A program made the translations under genes and the position numbers. From Rhizobium sp. L51/94 (GTDB lineage Bacteria > Pseudomonadota > Alphaproteobacteria > Rhizobiales > Rhizobiaceae): a DNA stretch of 64,000 bases. Location: assembly GCF_019355555.1 (NCBI RefSeq), contig NZ_CP072141.1:1792001-1856000 (forward strand). The letters run 5' to 3'. Below, in pieces: positions 63,941-64,000 of the stretch (its first letter is position 1; every line of letters starts with the position of its first letter). The notes beneath the pieces were generated by a model that saw only the letters and a program-made list of their open reading frames with translations, had not been told where the DNA came from and did not search any database.

Positions 63941-64000
63941 CTGCACCCGACACCAGCCTCGCGCCAGCCGTGGCTGGCAGGGTGCTTTGGATTGCTCCTT

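Overview
The window looks like chromosomal DNA of a Rhizobiaceae member (Rhizobium/Agrobacterium/Neorhizobium/Ensifer range). The evidence is high GC coding sequence, a betICBA-type choline-sulfate cluster, a Rhizobium etli-type L-asparaginase, cysHDN with an iron-sulfur APS-type CysH, split methylmalonyl-CoA mutase subunits, an EcfG-type stress promoter and RIME-like intergenic palindromes. The species cannot be fixed by eye. No phage, transposase, CRISPR array or conjugation gene is visible, so this is mainly metabolic and regulatory chromosome.

Layout. 0-10 kb: single genes for redox and envelope functions (aldo/keto reductase, metallophosphoesterase, a FabMG-like reductase, two unknown proteins, an SDR, a divergent HxlR/NmrA pair, an AI-2E/PerM family membrane protein, and a DUF4142 protein behind an EcfG-like promoter). 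10.2-17.7 kb: a compact minus-strand operon, LacI regulator - binding protein - two permeases - GH127 beta-L-arabinofuranosidase - ATPase, with twin LacI-type operators upstream. It reads as uptake plus cytoplasmic hydrolysis of an arabinofuranoside-containing oligosaccharide. 18-26.5 kb: a plus-strand redox cluster (GMC oxidoreductase, two SDRs of which one lacks the catalytic Tyr, an SRPBCC protein, a LysR regulator, an FMN reductase), then a cupin, an ICMT-like methyltransferase and a luciferase-like monooxygenase. 26.9 kb: tRNA-Pro(CGG).

27-38 kb: phytase-like secreted esterase, small membrane protein, LacI regulator, the sulfate-assimilation genes cysN-cysD-cysH facing a divergent Rrf2 regulator across a shared operator-like palindrome, a ClC antiporter, a toxin-antitoxin pair, and a LacI gene whose two palindromic operators bracket a promoter pointing the other way, toward only a 68-codon frame. 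38-44.5 kb: betI-betC-betB and betA, with an antisense RelE/XRE toxin-antitoxin pair lodged between betB and betA and a BetI-type palindrome upstream of betI.

44.5-54.7 kb: HdeD-like protein, orphan ParD, EAL-CBS-GGDEF protein, quinone oxidoreductase, asparaginase, divergent DeoR/DUF4406, two glutathione transferases, a Tat-exported beta-helix protein and a carbon-nitrogen hydrolase. 54.9-58 kb: the ligase-associated exonuclease and ATP-dependent DNA ligase pair, separated by two palindromic repeat elements. 58-64 kb: Tat-exported hydrolase, I78-type lipoprotein, and the methylmalonyl-CoA mutase subunits, split by two near-identical 139-bp structured repeats. An 8-bp to 7-bp tandem repeat lies at the right edge.

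The most unusual signals are non-coding: a structured repeat family whose inner stems covary between copies, a repeat that seems to supply the ligase ribosome-binding site, and the 'empty' LacI-controlled promoter near 37.2 kb.
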